Shown here: one piece after another, positions 60,598 to 64,000 of the stretch | Layout: each line of letters begins with the position of its first letter | Position numbering within the stretch: the first letter of the stretch is position 1 | Assembly: GCA_965657335.1 (NCBI GenBank) | Contig: CBFHOH010000010.1 | Coordinates: 1-64,000 of the forward strand | DNA: 64,000 nt | From: UBA4582 sp965657335 | Lineage (GTDB): Bacteria > Pseudomonadota > Gammaproteobacteria > Pseudomonadales > Azotimanducaceae | Direction of reading: 5' to 3' | Position numbers and translations under genes: made by a program | Notes under the pieces: model-generated | Told to the model about the DNA's origin: nothing | The model's database searches: none | Seen by the model: the letters and a program-made list of their open reading frames with translations, nothing else

Positions 60598-61356
60598 ATG
60601 CAATCCTCGTTGCTAATTCTTGTTTACTTATCCCTGTTACTTGTCGGTCTGCTCCTTATGAATGAACCTATTTCGCCCCCATCGCCGCTGTTGAGATTGA
60701 TGGAGGGGAGAGCTGGTCTGGAAGCAACTCAACTTTTGTTGCAATTGCCTATCCTAAGATTTAGTGCGCGTAGGGGGCATGGTGAGCCTGTGTTGGTATT
60801 ACCTGGATTTATGGCGGATGACACCTCTACGATAATCCTGCGCCAGTACCTCAACTCGATAGGTTACAACAGTCGGGGGTGGGGACAGGGTGTTAACGCC
60901 CAACGAATGATGGACCATCTACCCGGTGTGCTAGCCACGGTCCGTGAACTGCATGATGAATATAAGCAGAAGGTTCGTCTGGTGGGTTGGAGCCGGGGCG
61001 GTATTTTGTCCAGAGAAGTTGCCCGGGACCATCCTGAACTAATTGAAAAAGTGATTACGATTGGATCTCCCGTAAAAGGCGGCGTGGGGGCATCAAGCAT
61101 CGGTGCCGCAGTCATGCGCGAAACAGGTCTGACATTAAAGGATATCAATCAACTGTTGCATTCGCGTCAGCGTAAGCCGATTAAGGTGCCCATTCGGAGC
61201 ATTTACAGCAAGTTTGATGGGGTTGTTGCGTGGCGCGCCTGTATCGACGACACAAGCCCTGACGTAAAACATTTTGAAACAAAAGGGACTCACATCGCCA
61301 TGGGTGCAAGTGTTGAAGTATTTAGACTTTTACCGAAGCTGCTCACAGCTGAGTGA
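60598..61356 (+). CDS. Membrane-anchored alpha/beta hydrolase, lipase-like
   Basis: About 252 residues from ATG 60598; a GTG at 60589 in frame has poor spacing. An N-terminal hydrophobic segment (SSLLILVYLSLLLVGLLL, residues 2-19) is a membrane anchor or signal. PVLVLPGFMADDTST is the oxyanion region, LVGWSRGGILSREVARDHPELIEKVITIGSPVKGG has the GxSxG nucleophile elbow (Gly-Trp-Ser-Arg-Gly), and SKFDGVVAW and GTHIAMG supply the Asp and His regions. It resembles triacylglycerol lipase/PGAP1-like hydrolases. It is divergent from sirB1, with overlapping promoter space of only 32 bp. Confidence 0.85.
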   Translation: MQSSLLILVYLSLLLVGLLLMNEPISPPSPLLRLMEGRAGLEATQLLLQLPILRFSARRGHGEPVLVLPGFMADDTSTIILRQYLNSIGYNSRGWGQGVNAQRMMDHLPGVLATVRELHDEYKQKVRLVGWSRGGILSREVARDHPELIEKVITIGSPVKGGVGASSIGAAVMRETGLTLKDINQLLHSRQRKPIKVPIRSIYSKFDGVVAWRACIDDTSPDVKHFETKGTHIAMGASVEVFRLLPKLLTAE

Positions 61357-61556
61357 GAATGGTAAGAAAAACCACAAGACGGCAGAAGAAGATGGACGAG
61401 CGGGGCACTCTCGCGGTAAGCACTTAACTGGATTCAATTCGAGAGCCAACGGTGGATTGTTGTTGAAGATGCGGAGATAAAAGCAACGCGAGCCATTGTT
61501 TTGTTGCCAGGTTCGAATAGGTTTTTTCGGCGATAGGTTCTCCGAAACAATGACAG

Positions 61557-62603
61557 CTAACGGTGTCGCTGACGCTCTTTAAACGCTTCTTTAGCAACCT
61601 TGTTTTCCTGTTGTGCAACTTTTGCGTCGCTACCGATATGCACTTTTCCCTTCTTTTTTGCCAACTGCACCTGACGCTCTCTTTCTGTAAATCTGTGTTT
61701 TTGAGTTTCGGTAAGGTGACCAATGCAATGCGGGCAGCTGACTCCCGGTTGATATGCATTGCTAACTTTGTCTTGCGCTGTAATTGGCATCCTGCAGGCA
61801 TGGCATTGGTCGTAATGACCGCGTTTCAGGTCATGATCGACGGTAACTCTATTATCAAAAACAAAACACTCTCCTTCCCACATTGATTCCTCTTTGGGAA
61901 CATCCTCGAGGTATTTAAGAATGCCACCTTCAAGATGGTAGACCTCATCAAATCCCTGTTCTTTGAGGTATGCAGTGCTTTTTTCGCAACGAATGCCGCC
62001 AGTGCAGAACATCGCAACTTTCTTATGCTTGATCGGATCCAAGTTGTTTTTGGTGTACTCGGGAAACTCTCGAAAAGTTGTTGTGTGTGGGTTAATTGCG
62101 TTTTTAAATGTGCCGATCTGAACTTCGTACTCGTTTCTAGTATCTACAAGAAGGACGTCAGGATCAGAAATAAGATCGTTCCACGCTTCAGGTTTTACGT
62201 AGGTGCCGACGATATGGTTCGGGTCAATTGCATCGACGCCCATGGTGACGATTTCTTTTTTCAGTTTTACCTTGGTTCTGTTAAATGGAATTTCACTGTT
62301 ATAAGACTCTTTCCACTGGATGTTGTGTAGTCTGCCTTCGAAAATGTCGTCCTGCCTGAGGTAGTCGAGCAGCTTGTCTATCGCTGACCTGGTGCCTGAG
62401 ACCGTGCCGTTAATGCCCTCTTTTGCCAACAGCAATGTACCGCGGACGCCAAGATCTTCCATTTTTTTCTGCAACGGAGGCTTGAGTGATTCGAAGTCTT
62501 CTAGGGTCGCGAATTTGTAAAGCGCACAGACAACCATGGGCATAGTTTGCGAGTCGGCCTGTTCGTCTTGGTCGTTTGAAGCAGAAGTTTTGGTGGTGTT
62601 CAT
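61557..62603 (-). CDS. trhO: tRNA uridine-34 hydroxylase TrhO (YceA-type rhodanese)
   Basis: A 348-residue TrhO. The N-terminal acylphosphatase-like domain contains CALYKFATLEDFESLKPPLQKKMEDLGVRGTLLLAKEGINGTVSGTRSAIDKLLDYL. The central rhodanese domain has FCTGGIRCEKSTAYLKEQGFDEVYHLEGGILKYLE with the active Cys. The C-terminal zinc-binding part has CHACRMPI and CPHC. It hydroxylates U34 of tRNAs using a prephenate-derived reaction, with CmoA/CmoB acting next. The first 20 residues are a polar Gln/Asp-rich extension. Single gene, oriented away from the 439-bp stretch. Confidence 0.95.
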   Translation of the reverse strand: MNTTKTSASNDQDEQADSQTMPMVVCALYKFATLEDFESLKPPLQKKMEDLGVRGTLLLAKEGINGTVSGTRSAIDKLLDYLRQDDIFEGRLHNIQWKESYNSEIPFNRTKVKLKKEIVTMGVDAIDPNHIVGTYVKPEAWNDLISDPDVLLVDTRNEYEVQIGTFKNAINPHTTTFREFPEYTKNNLDPIKHKKVAMFCTGGIRCEKSTAYLKEQGFDEVYHLEGGILKYLEDVPKEESMWEGECFVFDNRVTVDHDLKRGHYDQCHACRMPITAQDKVSNAYQPGVSCPHCIGHLTETQKHRFTERERQVQLAKKKGKVHIGSDAKVAQQENKVAKEAFKERQRHR

Positions 62604-63042
62604 ATTGATTTCAGTCTTTGAAATTGCGCTATTATCAGCGTGTGGATCGGTATTTTAGTTGACCTTGGTCAGGGGAAGAAGTGATTCCTTTGCATTAATG
62701 ATTAAAAAAGTCGCTCAGTGAGGGATTGTCAGGTGGGATAGGGCGTTTGGATATCGGTTAGTTTGCCTGTTATTCGCTAAATAACGGCATATTATTGGGA
62801 GTATTAAGGGATGCAAGTCCTCTCGCTGCGATATCTCCAGGAACTCGATGCTGATGACGTTTTGATTGTCGAATCGTTTTGAGCGACGTGAGATGCGAGC
62901 GTCCGCGTTGAGTAGCGTGTACCTTTGTGTAAGATCCGAGCCTGATGGCAGAAAAATTTAAAGTTTAGTGTGAACTCGGTTTTTGTAGCACTTCCGTGTG
63001 ATCCTGCTAGAATGCTCGCCCTCAGAAATTGGAAGAAATAAA
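62604..63042. other. Divergent intergenic region trhO/peroxiredoxin, with a possible 23-codon ORF
   Basis: This 439-bp stretch contains the promoters of both genes. A small frame at 62811-62882 starts with ATG 8 nt after GGGAG (62798-62802) and encodes a 23-residue acidic peptide ending DADDVLIVESF. It could be a leader peptide or chance. No strong terminator or RNA gene is seen. Confidence 0.35.
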
Positions 63043-63495
63043 ATGCTGAAGATTGGTGATAGTGCCCCTGAATTCGAGTTACTAGACGAGAATAGCGACG
63101 CTATCAGCTTGTCGAGCCTGCTTGCTGATGGGGCACCCTTGATATTATATTTCTACCCAGCGGACTTCACTCCGGCGTGTACCATGGAAGCCTGCAGTAT
63201 CCGTGACATTCACGATGAAATTCTCGACGCTAACCTCAAGGTCGTGGGCATCAGCCCGCAGTCGGTAGAAAGTCATCAGCGCTTTAAAAAATCACACGAC
63301 TTGCCGTTCCCCTTGCTGTTTGACGAGGGTAAAAAGGTGGTGCGGGCCTTTGGTGTCGACGGACCTATGGGATTCGGCGTTAGGCGAACCACATTTTTGA
63401 TAAATGCTGAAAAAGAAGTGCTCAATCGAGTAAATTCTGAGTTTTTCGTTGGCAGCCACATCAAGTTCATTGAGGCCGCGATTAAAGCAGCCTAA
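63043..63495 (+). CDS. bcp: Peroxiredoxin, BCP/PrxQ type
   Basis: 150 residues from the ATG at 63043, which has GGAAG 8 nt upstream; an in-frame upstream codon at 62998 is not needed. LYFYPADFTPACTMEACSIRD holds the peroxidatic Cys46 and resolving Cys51, the C-x4-C spacing of PrxQ. LFDEGKKVVRAFGVDGP and GVRRTTFLI complete the fold. It reduces H2O2 or organic hydroperoxides with thioredoxin-type donors in the cytoplasm. It is followed by a terminator and faces the convergent ferredoxin gene. Confidence 0.93.
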   Translation: MLKIGDSAPEFELLDENSDAISLSSLLADGAPLILYFYPADFTPACTMEACSIRDIHDEILDANLKVVGISPQSVESHQRFKKSHDLPFPLLFDEGKKVVRAFGVDGPMGFGVRRTTFLINAEKEVLNRVNSEFFVGSHIKFIEAAIKAA

Positions 63496-63507
63496 TTCGA
63501 ATTAGGT

Positions 63508-63547
63508 AAAAAAAAGGCTGAAGCACATCGAGTGTTCAACCTTTTTT
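63508..63547. terminator. Bidirectional rho-independent terminator between peroxiredoxin and ferredoxin
   Basis: AAAAAAAAGG (63508-63517) pairs with CCTTTTTT (63540-63547), with an inner TGAAGCAC/GTGTTCA partial stem and a small loop. With A-run on one side and T-run on the other, it can terminate transcripts from both directions. Confidence 0.8.
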
Positions 63548-63597
63548 ACAGCAGTAGTTAGAAAACGAATCGCCCTACCGAATGTAGATTTTCTTGA

Positions 63598-63918
63598 TTA
63601 GTATTGGAACTCAGGCAAATTAACGATCATACCGTCTAGCGCTTCAGTCATGGGAAGTTGGCATGAAAGACGAGACCTTTCTTCTCGGTCTGGGTTGAGG
63701 TCAAGCATAGAGCTTTCTTGATCGGAAATCGCTTCGAGTTTACTGGCCCAAGCGGGATCAATAACAACATGGCATGTTGCGCAAGAGCACTCACCGCCAC
63801 AATCTGCGTCAATTCCAGCGACACCATTGTCGATCGCAGCATTCATTATTGATGCACCTATTTCAGCATCGACTTCGATTTCCGTACCATCGTGCTGGAC
63901 AAACTTGATTTTGGCCAT
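63598..63918 (-). CDS. 2Fe-2S ferredoxin, adrenodoxin/putidaredoxin type
   Basis: A 106-residue plant/vertebrate-type [2Fe-2S] ferredoxin. Cluster ligands are Cys40-x5-Cys46-x2-Cys49 (DCGGECSCATC) and Cys86 (SRLSCQLPM), matching adrenodoxin and putidaredoxin, with an extra Cys at 44. The E-A-L-D-G-M-I-V-N-L-P end is typical of ferredoxins that serve cytochrome P450s or ring-hydroxylating oxygenases. TAGGAGAG is the ribosome-binding site. No P450 or ferredoxin reductase is visible in the window; its partners may lie beyond the right edge. Confidence 0.95.
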   Translation of the reverse strand: MAKIKFVQHDGTEIEVDAEIGASIMNAAIDNGVAGIDADCGGECSCATCHVVIDPAWASKLEAISDQESSMLDLNPDREERSRLSCQLPMTEALDGMIVNLPEFQY

Positions 63919-64000
63919 TTGGCTCTCCTAATTTTTAGTTGGTCTGATTTCTGTAGATCGATTCCGCTGGTTGCCTAACCCGCCGAGATCCCCTTTAAGG

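Noticed and set aside
1..64000. CRISPR arrays, tRNA or rRNA genes, insertion sequences, prophage
   Set aside because: I looked in all larger gaps on both strands and saw no repeat-spacer pattern, cloverleaf-like GTTCRA arm in context, transposase motif or phage gene.

Overview
The window looks like chromosomal DNA of a free-living, aerobic, probably marine gammaproteobacterium rich in lipid metabolism. This rests on protein families (PspA, YgiQ, TrhO, SirB1, YaiI, GTP-type PEPCK, many acyl-CoA enzymes) and moderate GC; no rRNA or marker gene fixes the taxon. There are no transposases, phage genes, CRISPR arrays, tRNAs or rRNAs. About 50 protein genes are packed densely on both strands.

Layout. 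1-6415: tail of a probable glutamine synthetase with a coupled glutamine amidotransferase; minus-strand ROK kinase, D-aminoacylase-like amidohydrolase and GMC oxidoreductase; pspA and a small exported protein. 6771-12404: plus-strand TPP enzyme, sulfide:quinone oxidoreductase, GPH-type symporter (apparent ATT start) and MetY-type sulfhydrylase, a possible sulfur-linked group. 12454-20877: a large metallo-beta-lactamase/cyclic-nucleotide-binding fusion, acyl-CoA dehydrogenase, FmdB-like protein, anchored DsbA-like protein, an LLM-class oxidoreductase, GST and FATP-like acyl-CoA synthetase. 20997-24141: atypical PTP-like exported protein, a 757-bp non-coding stretch with a DnaA-box-like inverted repeat, a serine hydrolase and a TrmY-like tRNA methyltransferase.

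24298-32388 is the most striking region: a nearly complete coenzyme F420 locus, npdG-cofE-cofD-cofC-fbiC followed by two LLM-class, probably F420-dependent oxidoreductases, preceded by a perfect 9-bp-arm inverted repeat that may be its operator. A third LLM gene lies at 17391. The pathway would make the Fo deazaflavin (FbiC), activate a phospho-acid (CofC), join them (CofD), add glutamate (CofE), reduce F420 with NADPH (NpdG) and use it in the LLM enzymes. No FbiB-type nitroreductase domain is present in the window.

32467-46759: DUF482 acyltransferase-like protein, PhzF, 2-hydroxyacid dehydrogenase, two overlapping hotdog thioesterases, TRIC-like channel, thiolase, YaiI, a cysteine-rich protein, PEP carboxykinase, YgiQ, exported M24 peptidase-like protein and HD phosphohydrolase. 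46919-59704: a lipid/acyl-CoA region (ACAD10/11-like dehydrogenase, AMP-ligase, CaiB/BaiF CoA-transferase, WS/DGAT, ACAD10/11-type kinase) plus an aminotransferase and a minus-strand four-gene operon (MDR reductase, isomerase-GNAT fusion, DUF2161 nuclease-like protein, VOC-cupin protein). 59735-63918: SirB1, a lipase-like hydrolase, TrhO, peroxiredoxin and a 2Fe-2S ferredoxin.

All assignments come from reading motifs and recalled family features; no database search was run.
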